NCBI GenBank assembly: GCA_030632175.1
Contig: DAOVVG010000144.1
Location: 1-6,529, forward strand
Source of the DNA: Gammaproteobacteria bacterium
GTDB taxonomy: Bacteria > Pseudomonadota > Gammaproteobacteria > UBA9214
Length of the DNA stretch: 6,529 nucleotides
Direction: 5' to 3'
The notes under the pieces are model-generated. The model was not told the origin of the DNA. It made no database searches and saw nothing but the letters and a program-made list of their open reading frames with translations. Each line of letters begins with the position of its first letter. Within the stretch, counting starts at the first letter, position 1. A program made the translations under genes and the position numbers. Positions 1-6,516 of the stretch are shown here, one piece after another.

Positions 1-84
1 AAGTACTTTCCCTATGCCAAGGAAACTCCAACCGGCGTCTGCCATGTCAGCTGTGAACCGTAAAATGCTTCTTAAAGGGTTGTC

Positions 85-99
85 ATGTCCAGTGGCTAT
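85..99 (+). repeat. left copy of a 15-bp repeat also found at 6382-6396
   Basis: ATGTCCAGTGG at 85-95 followed by one variable base and TAT. The same sequence, with 14 of 15 bases identical, occurs in the right flank. A match of this size is near chance level over the whole window, but it is less expected between two short intergenic flanks. The significance is uncertain: it could be a remnant of an insertion-sequence end, a dispersed repeat, or coincidence. Confidence 0.35.
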
Positions 100-148
100 C
101 TTAACTCTTTCCACGAGAGTGAAAAGTCAGCATTATGGCAAGTAATGT

Positions 149-165
149 TGATTTTATCAAAATCA
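149..165. promoter_or_regulatory. perfect inverted repeat, candidate operator
   Basis: TGATTTT-ATC-AAAATCA is a perfect 7-bp inverted repeat with a 3-bp centre. It ends 37 bp upstream of the likely -35 box of the efflux operon. Such symmetrical sites commonly bind dimeric regulators, and RND operons are typically controlled by TetR, MarR, LysR or two-component regulators. No such regulator is encoded in the window, so the binding protein is unknown. An AT-rich palindrome can also arise by chance. Confidence 0.3.
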
Positions 166-202
166 CTAGCTGATCCATACTGTCGTTTTTTAGTCTAAGC
201 TC

Positions 203-231
203 TTGTTTAGTCCAAAAACATAAATTATAAT
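203..231 (+). promoter_or_regulatory. sigma70-like promoter of the efflux operon
   Basis: The -35 box is TTGTTT (203-208) and the -10 box is a perfect TATAAT (226-231), with the optimal 17-nt spacer. Transcription would start near 238, leaving a leader of about 73 nt before the adaptor ATG at 312. The -35 box matches consensus only in its TTG, which is compatible with a promoter needing an activator or having modest basal strength. A 7-bp direct repeat, TTTAGTC at 189-195 and 206-212, brackets or overlaps the -35 box. Confidence 0.5.
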
Positions 232-311
232 ATTTAATTAAACTATATGGATATAACCTGACAATTGCCCATCCGGAACAATCTACACCTGCAGCCCCAA
301 AAGGAAATTTT

Positions 312-1505
312 ATGTTTGAGAGCAAGAGCAAATTGGCTTGGATTGCAGGTATTCTTCTCATTCTGGCCGCTGTAAGCCTATTATCCATACGTTTTTTGCA
401 AGGTAATAAAGGTGGTACTGCAAAGAAAAAGGACAAACTTCCCATTCCAGTAGAAGTTGCGTCCCTGGAGCGGCAAACACTTTATCTGCATCGCACCTTC
501 AGCGGCACTATTGAGCCCTTGGCCCAGTTCACAGTGGCACCAAAGGTCAGCGGCCGTATTCAAAGGCTGCTTGTCAATGTGTCAGATACGGTTAGCCGCG
601 GGCAGCATGTGGCCCAACTGGAGGATGATGAATTCAAACAGTCCGTGGCCGAAGCAGAAGCTAGCCTTGCAGTGGCAGAAGCCAACCGCATCGAGGCAGA
701 CAGCCGCATAGAAATTGCCCAGCGGCAACTGGACCGCACCAAGACCCTTCACAAGCAGGGCATTGCTTCAGACAGCGTGCTGGACAGTGCCCGGGCTGAA
801 TACCTAGCAAGCCAGGCCGCGGTTAAGGTGACGGAAGCCCGTCTCAAGCGTGAAGATGCCGCTCTGGCCACTACCAGGATCCGTCTAGGATACACCAGCA
901 TCCAGGCTAACTGGGAACAGGGGGATGCCGAGCGGACTGTGGCCGAGCGCTATGCGGATGAAGGCGACACCGTGGCAGCCAATACACCGTTATTCTCCAT
1001 CGTCGAGCTGAACCCAGTCATAGCCGTGATCAAGGTAACCGAAAAGGACTATCCCCGGATAGACATCGGCATGACTGCAAATCTGCAAACCGATGCATTC
1101 CCCGGCCGTAAATTCACCGGTACGGTGTCTCGTATTGCCCCCATTTTCAGCGAAACTACCCGCCAGGCCAGGATCGAACTGCAGGTGCCAAATCCTGACC
1201 ATCTTCTTAAACCGGGCATGTTCAGCCGCTGCACCCTGGAACTCGACCGGGTTGAGGATGCTGTCAGTGCTCCTGGGATGGCGATTACCCGTCGCAATAA
1301 CCAGACCGGCGTCTTCCTGGTTTCTAAGGATAACACCTCGGTGCTATGGGTACCAGTCGAGCCTGGCCTCATGGACGGCAACCAGGTACAGCTCATCGGG
1401 ACTGATATTTCAGGAGAGGTTGTGACCCTGGGGCAGCAACTCATTAAAGACGGTTCCATAGTCCGCATTAAGGATGCATCTCCCCATTCTGACGGAGTTC
1501 GATAA
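312..1505 (+). CDS. RND efflux periplasmic adaptor subunit (membrane fusion protein)
   Basis: A 397-aa adaptor that joins an inner-membrane RND pump to an outer-membrane channel. It has a short basic N-terminus and one hydrophobic segment (about residues 9-28) with no lipobox cysteine, so it is probably anchored by a helix. The first lipoyl half follows at about 75-105 (VAPKVSGRI, then DTVSRGQHVAQLED). A helical hairpin spans about 106-190. Its tip carries the RLS(D)-type TolC-docking pattern: R142-x3-L146-x6-S153, with D158 after it. The second lipoyl half (about 192-232) carries the variant ANWEQGDAERTV where many homologues have an APFDG-type turn. A beta-barrel (about 235-315) and a membrane-proximal domain (about 317-390) follow. 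The ATG is well supported by AAGGA at 301-305, 6 nt upstream. It is the first gene of the operon, and the permease begins 5 nt after its stop. The family call is firm; the substrate is unknown. Confidence 0.95.
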   Translation: MFESKSKLAWIAGILLILAAVSLLSIRFLQGNKGGTAKKKDKLPIPVEVASLERQTLYLHRTFSGTIEPLAQFTVAPKVSGRIQRLLVNVSDTVSRGQHVAQLEDDEFKQSVAEAEASLAVAEANRIEADSRIEIAQRQLDRTKTLHKQGIASDSVLDSARAEYLASQAAVKVTEARLKREDAALATTRIRLGYTSIQANWEQGDAERTVAERYADEGDTVAANTPLFSIVELNPVIAVIKVTEKDYPRIDIGMTANLQTDAFPGRKFTGTVSRIAPIFSETTRQARIELQVPNPDHLLKPGMFSRCTLELDRVEDAVSAPGMAITRRNNQTGVFLVSKDNTSVLWVPVEPGLMDGNQVQLIGTDISGEVVTLGQQLIKDGSIVRIKDASPHSDGVR

Positions 1506-1510
1506 TCCCT

Positions 1511-4500
1511 GTGAAACTACCTGCCTTCAGTGTAAGACGCCCAGTATTCACCTCAATGGTGACGCTCATAGTGATCATATTGGGCCTGATTTCCTTCAGC
1601 CGTCTGCAGATAGATCTTTTACCAAACATTGAACTGCCTACCCTGTCAGTCAGGACCGGGTATGAAGGTGCCAGCCCGGTTGTCATGGAACGGCTAGTCA
1701 CGCAGATCATTGAGGAGATCGTTGCCACTGTCCCAGGCGTGGAGGAGCTTACCTCGGAATCCTCGGAAGGTAGAAGCCAGGTACGGGTCACCTTTAACTG
1801 GGGCACCGACATAGATACGGCAGCCATTGATGTGCAGGCCCAGCTAGAAGATGAGATCAACGAACTGCCGGATGATATACTGCGGCCGCGGGTGAGCAAG
1901 TTCGATGTAGCAAGTTTTCCGGTGGTTATTATGGGTATTTCAAGCCCGATGGACCCGGTGGAACTTACCAGGATCATAGAAGACCAGCTGCGCTTCCGCT
2001 TAGCCCGGATCCCCGGGGTGGCGCAAGTTGATACCTGGGGAGCCTACAACCGTGAGGTGCGCATCGAGCTTCATCCTGAGAGGGTAAAGGCACTGGGAAT
2101 ACCATTAAAAGATATTCTAACGGCCTTGCACAATGCAAACCTTGATCTACCGACCGGCAAGATCGACCAGGGGAAATATGAGGTGACCCTGCGGGCGCCG
2201 GCCGAGTTTCTCAACCTTGAACAGATACGTGATACAGTGGTTACTAAACGTCAAGAGGGCCTCATTACCCTGGGCCAGATTGCCGATATCCGAGACACCT
2301 ATGAAAAGCGCAACCGCATTATCCGCCTAAACGGCAACCCAGGACTGCGCATAGCCATTCGTAAACAGCCGAGTGCCAACACCGTTGATGTGGCCAGCGG
2401 GGTCCTGGCTGAAATTGAATCAATCAACCGTGACTTTCCCCAGCTGCACGTTGTACCGGTCATCAACCAGGGAAACTTTATTGAACGCTCCATTCGTAAC
2501 GTGGCTAATTCGGTAGCCTACGGAGGCGGGCTGGCAGCTCTGGTGCTCCTCTTCTTTTTGCGAAATATCCGCAGCACCCTGATCATTACCCTGGCCATTC
2601 CCATTTCAATTATTGCCACCTTTGCCATGATTTTTTTCGGCGGCTTCACCATCAACTTGATGACCCTGGGCGGACTGGCACTGGGTGTCGGGATGATGGT
2701 CGACAGTTCGGTGGTTGTCCTGGAAAATATTTTCCGCCGCCGCCATGAAAATGGTGAAGACCCTGTAACTGCTTCAATCAGGGGCGCCGAAGAAGTAGGT
2801 CCTGCAATTCTGGCCAGCACCTTGACCACCCTGGTGATATTTCTGCCCCTGGTTTTTGTACGCGGTGTGTCCGGACTTTTATTCAGGGAACTGGGGTTCA
2901 CCGTGATGTTTTCCCTGACCTGCTCGCTGCTCATGTCACTCAGCCTGGTTCCAATGCTTGCTTCAAAACTGTTGGGTGCGGCCGCCCAAAGGGAAACTGG
3001 CCGGCCGCCCTGGCTGAACAGCCTGGCCGCACGTGCCGACGCCTGGTTTCAGGCGCTTGATACAGGTTACAGGAATCTTCTGCAGGCCTCTTTGCGCCAT
3101 CGTTGGCAGGTAATATTCATTTCCACCGGCCTGCTGGCTGCCAGCCTGATACTCTTGCCCCTGATCGGTACCGAATTTCTGCCGCCCAGCGACGAAGGAG
3201 AAGTCCGCATCAAGGGTGAAATGGAGATCAGTACCCGTCTCGACCTGGTGGATCGTCAAACCCGGATCATGGAAGAAATAGTATTTCCGGCAGTCCCGGA
3301 AACCATTTCATCAGTCACCAGCGTGACTGCTGGGGGGCGCAACGCCGAATCCAGCGGTGAAATCAGGCTTGCACTCAGTCCGGTCAGCGAACGTCAGCGG
3401 AGCAACGTAGAGATTGCCAATGATCTTCGACGCCTGCTTGAGGGCAACATACCGGGAATGAAAATACGTACTCGTGCCCCGCAGGGCCAGTTCCTGCTGG
3501 AACGCATACTTGGAGGCGATGAAGGCTTGACCATGGAAGTGCGGGGGTTTGACTTGCTGGCCCTGGAACAGCTGGCCGAGCAGGCAAGTAATGCAATTGA
3601 AGGCATTGAGGGCATCACCGATATTGAGATCAGCCGCAAGGCCGGCGTTCCGCAACAGGATATCATTGTTGACCGGGATAAGGTGGCAGACCTGGGATTG
3701 ACCCCCCGGGATGTCACCGAGACCCTGGAAACTGCCCTGGCCGGATCCAAGGCCGGTGAATTCCGCTCCGAGGGGCAGTCATACCGTATCTTTGTGCAAT
3801 TGAAGGACGCTGAGAAGCAATCCATGGATGAGATACTGGATCTGGTCCTTACCACACCCGATGATAAGCAGGTAGCCCTGCGCAACCTGGTCCATACTGT
3901 CCCCAGCCGCGGACCGGCCCTGATAGAACGTAAGGACCAGCAACGTGTCGTAACTATTAAGGCAAATGTGGCCAACCGTGACCTGGGTTCGGTCGCCAGG
4001 GATGTTGAAACCGCGCTTGCCGGTGTGGTTACCCCGGAGGGTTATCAACTGCTGGTTGCCGGTAACATCGAAGAGCAGCAAAAGGCCTCGCGGGAACTTA
4101 CCGTCTCCCTGCTCCTGGCCCTGGTCCTGGTATTCATGGTGCTGGCCTGCCAGTATGAATCGTTCCGTGATCCGCTTATCGTGATGATCAGCGTTCCTCT
4201 GGCCGCAATAGGTGTGCTCACCACCCTTTACCTGACCCGGACAACCTTGAACCTGCAGTCATTTATAGGCTGTATCATGCTGGGCGGTATTGTTGTGAAT
4301 AACGCCATTCTGCTTGTGGATCAGGCTGGGCGTCTGAAACGGGAGGGCATTTCTGTTATGGAAGCAGTTGCAGAAGCCGGCCGCCGGCGTCTGCGGCCGA
4401 TTCTCATGACCACCCTGACAACCGTCCTGGCACTCATCCCCCTTGCTTTTGGAATTGGTGAAGGGGCCGACGCGCAGGCACCATTGGCCCGTGCCGTAGT

Positions 4501-4591
4501 GGGTGGCCTCACTGCCTCAACCCTCATTACCCTTGTACTGATACCTGTGGTGTTCTCACTTGTTCATCCTGACAGGGAGAAATCCGCATGA
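1511..4591 (+). CDS. RND efflux transporter permease subunit (AcrB/HAE1-like)
   Basis: A 1026-aa inner-membrane proton/substrate antiporter of full family length, with the usual duplicated layout. TM1 is at about 13-32, a first periplasmic porter/docking region at about 33-335, TM2-6 at about 337-486, TM7 at about 533-552, a second periplasmic region at about 553-862, and TM8-12 at about 864-1018. TM4 reads GMMVDSSVVVLEN, giving D398 at the place of AcrB Asp407 but S399 at Asp408. TM10 reads GGIVVNNAILLVD, giving N930 at the place of AcrB Lys940. TM11 keeps RLRPILMT (R960 and T967, matching AcrB Arg971 and Thr978). The motif set points to the HAE1-like branch, not to heavy-metal CusA types. 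The start is GTG. An ACGGAG at 1492-1497 is its ribosome-binding site with rather long spacing, so translation probably depends on coupling to the upstream adaptor gene. The stop overlaps the outer-membrane gene start. The exported compound cannot be inferred. Confidence 0.96.
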   Translation: MKLPAFSVRRPVFTSMVTLIVIILGLISFSRLQIDLLPNIELPTLSVRTGYEGASPVVMERLVTQIIEEIVATVPGVEELTSESSEGRSQVRVTFNWGTDIDTAAIDVQAQLEDEINELPDDILRPRVSKFDVASFPVVIMGISSPMDPVELTRIIEDQLRFRLARIPGVAQVDTWGAYNREVRIELHPERVKALGIPLKDILTALHNANLDLPTGKIDQGKYEVTLRAPAEFLNLEQIRDTVVTKRQEGLITLGQIADIRDTYEKRNRIIRLNGNPGLRIAIRKQPSANTVDVASGVLAEIESINRDFPQLHVVPVINQGNFIERSIRNVANSVAYGGGLAALVLLFFLRNIRSTLIITLAIPISIIATFAMIFFGGFTINLMTLGGLALGVGMMVDSSVVVLENIFRRRHENGEDPVTASIRGAEEVGPAILASTLTTLVIFLPLVFVRGVSGLLFRELGFTVMFSLTCSLLMSLSLVPMLASKLLGAAAQRETGRPPWLNSLAARADAWFQALDTGYRNLLQASLRHRWQVIFISTGLLAASLILLPLIGTEFLPPSDEGEVRIKGEMEISTRLDLVDRQTRIMEEIVFPAVPETISSVTSVTAGGRNAESSGEIRLALSPVSERQRSNVEIANDLRRLLEGNIPGMKIRTRAPQGQFLLERILGGDEGLTMEVRGFDLLALEQLAEQASNAIEGIEGITDIEISRKAGVPQQDIIVDRDKVADLGLTPRDVTETLETALAGSKAGEFRSEGQSYRIFVQLKDAEKQSMDEILDLVLTTPDDKQVALRNLVHTVPSRGPALIERKDQQRVVTIKANVANRDLGSVARDVETALAGVVTPEGYQLLVAGNIEEQQKASRELTVSLLLALVLVFMVLACQYESFRDPLIVMISVPLAAIGVLTTLYLTRTTLNLQSFIGCIMLGGIVVNNAILLVDQAGRLKREGISVMEAVAEAGRRRLRPILMTTLTTVLALIPLAFGIGEGADAQAPLARAVVGGLTASTLITLVLIPVVFSLVHPDREKSA

Positions 4592-6213
4592 GGTTTATTT
4601 TCAGAAACCATTTACAGTTCATCAAACCAACGGTTGTTATGGCCGTCATTCTTCTTTTGTTTGGCTGTAAAACCCCGGATTATGGCTACGATCTCGAAGC
4701 GATTTACGCTGATAACCCTAAACCGGAGGACATTTCCGCGGTCGACCGTACCCTGCTCCCGGCAACTGAATTGCAGGAATACCCGTCCCTTCCTGAAGCT
4801 TTACAGGGAAAAGTGGCATTATCGCTCGAACAGGCCGTGCTGCTTGCCCTGCAGAGAAACCGCGAGCTTCGTGTTCAGAAGTATGGACCAGTGATTACCG
4901 GCACCTTTGAACAGATCGAACGGGGTGCTTATGATCCAGAGTTATTCACCAACCTTGCCTATGGTGAAGAAACTGCCAGTGAAACGTCCCGCTCCACGGG
5001 AGAGCGATTCAGCGTTGAAGGCGAGGATATTGATGCCGAGGCGGGTTTGCGCCAGAGACTGCCGCTCGGGACCGATCTCGAGGCTTCTGTCGGATATGTG
5101 CGTTCAACATCGAACCGTACTCCCGAACAGCAGGAGTTCCGGCTTGGCTTGAGCATAACCCAGTCACTTCTCGAAGGTATGGGGCCTGCTGTGAACCTGG
5201 TGGACATCCGCCAGGCGCAGCTTGAGACCCGGGCATCCCTGTACGAACTGCGGGGTTTTGTGGAGGCGCTGGTGGCAGGGGTGGAGATTGCCTATTGGCG
5301 TTATGTCCTGGCCGGTGAAGGGATTGCAATTTTTGAAAGTTCGCAGGACATCGCCCGTCAGCAGCTTGACGAGGTGGAAAAACGTATCGAGGTGGGTGTG
5401 CTGTCGCGCAATGCAGCAGCCGCAGCCAGAGCCGAAGTGGCCCGGCGGGAGCAGGCCCTAATCGAGTCCCGCAGCATCCACGAGGAGCGCCGCCTGCGCC
5501 TGCTCCGCCTGTTATATGCCACCAGTGAAGACCAGTTCCGTCTCACTGTTGAACCCGTAAGCCAACCGCGTACATCCTCGACCCAGATAACCGACCTTGA
5601 TGATCGTCTCAAACTGGCTGACCGCATGCGGCCCGATCTTAACGAAGCAAAGCTGCGGAACGACCAGCAGCGCCTGGAAATTATAAGAACCCACAACGGG
5701 TTACTGCCAAAGCTTGATCTTTTTATAGATCTAGGCAAGACCGGTTATGCCGAATCCTTCAGTGATGCTTTCAAAAACCTGGATGGGGATAATTACGAAC
5801 TAGTTGCCGGAATCCGCTTCAGCAGCTATCTGGGGAACCGGGAAGCCGAGGCCAGGGATCTTGCGGCCAGGGCATCCCGGGAGCAGGCTGAAATTGCCGT
5901 ACAGAACCTGCGCAACCTCGTACAGCTAGATGTCCGCTTGGCCTTAAACGAAATCGAACGGGCACGTCAGCAGATCGAAGCCAGTGGTGTTACCCGCATT
6001 CTGCAGGAACAAACTCTGCAGGCTGAACAGGAGCGGTTTTCCATCGGTGCAAGCACCTCGCTCCTGGTGGCCCAGGCTCAACGAGATTTACTTGTTAGCC
6101 AACTTGCCGAAATCGAGTCCATAGTAGCCTACCGTGTTGCCCTTGTAAGCCTCTATCTTGCCGAGGGCAGCCTACTTCAACGACGCGGCATTCAACTGAA
6201 AAGCCCTGGTTGA
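4588..6213 (+). CDS. TolC-family outer-membrane efflux lipoprotein
   Basis: A 541-aa outer-membrane factor that forms the trimeric exit duct of the pump. The N-terminus has basic residues, a hydrophobic segment (about 14-25) and a lipobox-like LFGC ending in C27, so lipidation is likely. The +2 residue is Lys, not Asp, consistent with sorting to the outer membrane. After a linker (about 28-75) come two TolC-type repeats. The first starts at LSLEQAVLLALQRNREL (79-95) and has strand-rich segments at about 113-195 and long helices at about 205-310. The second covers about 338-530, with RPDLNEAKLRNDQQRLEI (348-365), amphipathic strands at 374-415 and long helices to the FSIGASTSLLVAQAQRDLL segment (484-502). 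The ATG overlaps the permease stop in an ATGA and has AGGGAGA at 4574-4580, 7 nt upstream. It is somewhat longer than TolC, mostly in the N-terminal part. The role is firm; substrate specificity is not encoded here. Confidence 0.94.
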   Translation: MRFIFRNHLQFIKPTVVMAVILLLFGCKTPDYGYDLEAIYADNPKPEDISAVDRTLLPATELQEYPSLPEALQGKVALSLEQAVLLALQRNRELRVQKYGPVITGTFEQIERGAYDPELFTNLAYGEETASETSRSTGERFSVEGEDIDAEAGLRQRLPLGTDLEASVGYVRSTSNRTPEQQEFRLGLSITQSLLEGMGPAVNLVDIRQAQLETRASLYELRGFVEALVAGVEIAYWRYVLAGEGIAIFESSQDIARQQLDEVEKRIEVGVLSRNAAAAARAEVARREQALIESRSIHEERRLRLLRLLYATSEDQFRLTVEPVSQPRTSSTQITDLDDRLKLADRMRPDLNEAKLRNDQQRLEIIRTHNGLLPKLDLFIDLGKTGYAESFSDAFKNLDGDNYELVAGIRFSSYLGNREAEARDLAARASREQAEIAVQNLRNLVQLDVRLALNEIERARQQIEASGVTRILQEQTLQAEQERFSIGASTSLLVAQAQRDLLVSQLAEIESIVAYRVALVSLYLAEGSLLQRRGIQLKSPG

Positions 6214-6215
6214 AA

Positions 6216-6264
6216 TCTTTTCTCTGCACTCTTTTAAACAAAGACAAAAGGGAAAGAATTTTTT
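6216..6264 (+). terminator. possible weak rho-independent terminator of the efflux operon
   Basis: TCTTTTCT at 6216-6223 can pair with GGGAAAGA at 6250-6257 (eight pairs, two of them G-U), followed at once by an A and a run of six T (6259-6264). The loop is long (26 nt) but contains a small inner CTTTT/AAAAG stem at 6231-6235 and 6246-6250, which competes for G6250. Position and T-run fit an operon end, while the low GC content of the stem makes it weak. An alternative 6-bp hairpin, TTCAAC/GTTGAA (6191-6196 with 6209-6214), overlaps the stop codon and has a poorer T-tract. Confidence 0.3.
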
Positions 6265-6373
6265 CTATGAAAAAACTTAACTACATTTCCAAAAGATTAA
6301 TAAAAATGCAGTATTTTTAAATAGCCGACTTGCGATTTCTGCTATACATTAAAACTTGTGAATGGTTCTCAAA

Positions 6374-6396
6374 ATGTCCAGATGTCCAGTGGATAT
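6374..6396 (+). repeat. 8-bp perfect tandem repeat continuing into the right copy of the 15-bp repeat
   Basis: ATGTCCAG occurs twice head to tail (6374-6381 and 6382-6389). The second copy continues as TGG, one variable base and TAT, matching 85-99 at 14 of 15 positions. Thus three copies of ATGTCCAG lie in the two flanks, in the same orientation, on either side of the operon. The function is unknown. Confidence 0.4.
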
Positions 6397-6449
6397 GTGG
6401 GACTTACAATACAACTTAAAACCACTCGACAAGCCTGCCTGGAGGATAG

Positions 6450-6516
6450 TCCAGGATAGCTTAGTCAGTAGAGCAGCGGACTGAAAATCCGCGTGTCCCT
6501 GGTTCAAATCCTGGGG
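6450..6516 (+). tRNA. degenerate tRNA-Phe (anticodon GAA), probable pseudogene
   Basis: The 5' two-thirds is a clear tRNA. It has a 5' acceptor strand TCCAGGA (6450-6456), TA, a D-stem GCTT/GAGC (6459-6462 with 6471-6474), a perfect anticodon stem GCGGA/TCCGC (6476-6480 with 6488-6492) and loop CTGAAAA with anticodon GAA (6483-6485). The variable loop is GTGTC, and the 5' T-stem CCTGG and TTCAAA of the T-loop follow. After that the molecule fails. The strand able to pair with the acceptor, TCCTGGG (6509-6515), comes where the T-stem should close, so about 6 nt are missing. No CCA follows. The D-loop has A in place of the first of the two conserved G, and the first acceptor pair would be U-G instead of G-C. 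If standard spacing is forced instead, the T-stem gains a T-T mismatch and the acceptor stem is lost. A functional tRNA is unlikely unless the end of the window carries a sequence error. Confidence 0.6.

Larger units (their letters stand above)
1..311. other. non-coding flank upstream of the efflux operon
   Basis: No convincing gene lies here. Short open stretches exist in several frames: a + frame open from base 1 to a TAA at 61-63, a second + frame open from base 2 to a TAA at 143-145, and a minus frame from a GTG at 114 running off the left edge. They overlap one another, lack a Shine-Dalgarno sequence and resemble no family I know. The stretch holds a possible small hairpin at 107-126 (an 8-bp stem with one mismatch and a GAGA loop, no T-run), an inverted repeat at 149-165, and the promoter at 203-231. 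The part from about 180 to 260 is strongly AT-rich, as expected of a promoter region. Confidence 0.6.
6214..6449. other. AT-rich spacer between the operon and the tRNA-like sequence
   Basis: No gene is supported. A 17-codon ORF (6267-6320, rich in Lys) has a purine-rich stretch upstream but is too short and AT-driven to call. The spacer includes the weak terminator-like element at 6216-6264, an AT-only inverted repeat TTTTTTC-TAT-GAAAAAA (6259-6275), and the 8-bp tandem repeat at 6374-6389. A possible extended -10 (TGCTATACA, 6340-6348) has no matching -35 and is a weak promoter candidate for the tRNA-like sequence. Confidence 0.55.

Noticed and set aside
1..63. Open + frame from the left edge ending in TAA, as a possible 20-residue C-terminal tail of an upstream gene.
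   Set aside because: Too short to recognise, and the two other overlapping frames here are open as well. The sequence left of the window would settle it.
1..114. Minus-strand frame from a GTG at 114 running off the left edge (38 codons), which could be a divergent regulator.
   Set aside because: There is no Shine-Dalgarno sequence before the GTG, the residues do not resemble a TetR/MarR/LysR N-terminus, and it overlaps other open frames.
107..126. Hairpin CTTTCCAC-GAGA-GTGAAAAG as a terminator of an upstream gene.
   Set aside because: No T-run follows on either strand, and the stem has a C-A mismatch.
101..445. 114-codon minus-strand ORF overlapping the start of the adaptor gene.
   Set aside because: It runs through the promoter and antisense to a clearly conserved gene, with a composition that looks like a shadow and no family resemblance.
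3394..3975. 193-codon minus-strand ORF inside the permease gene, and similar antisense ORFs.
   Set aside because: These are Ser/Arg-rich shadows of the moderately GC-rich permease frame without start signals or family features.
6204..6217. CCCTGGTT-G-AAATC at the end of the outer-membrane gene matches the tRNA T-arm at 6497-6510 in 13 of 14 bases, like an attachment-site duplication.
   Set aside because: Several pairs this similar are expected by chance in a window this size, the left copy is explained by coding sequence and the stop codon, and no integrase gene is present.
6267..6320. 17-codon ORF (MKKLNY...) after the operon with GGAAAG upstream.
   Set aside because: In such AT-rich DNA short Lys-rich ORFs arise by chance, and it overlaps the AT-only inverted repeat. 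There is no independent support.
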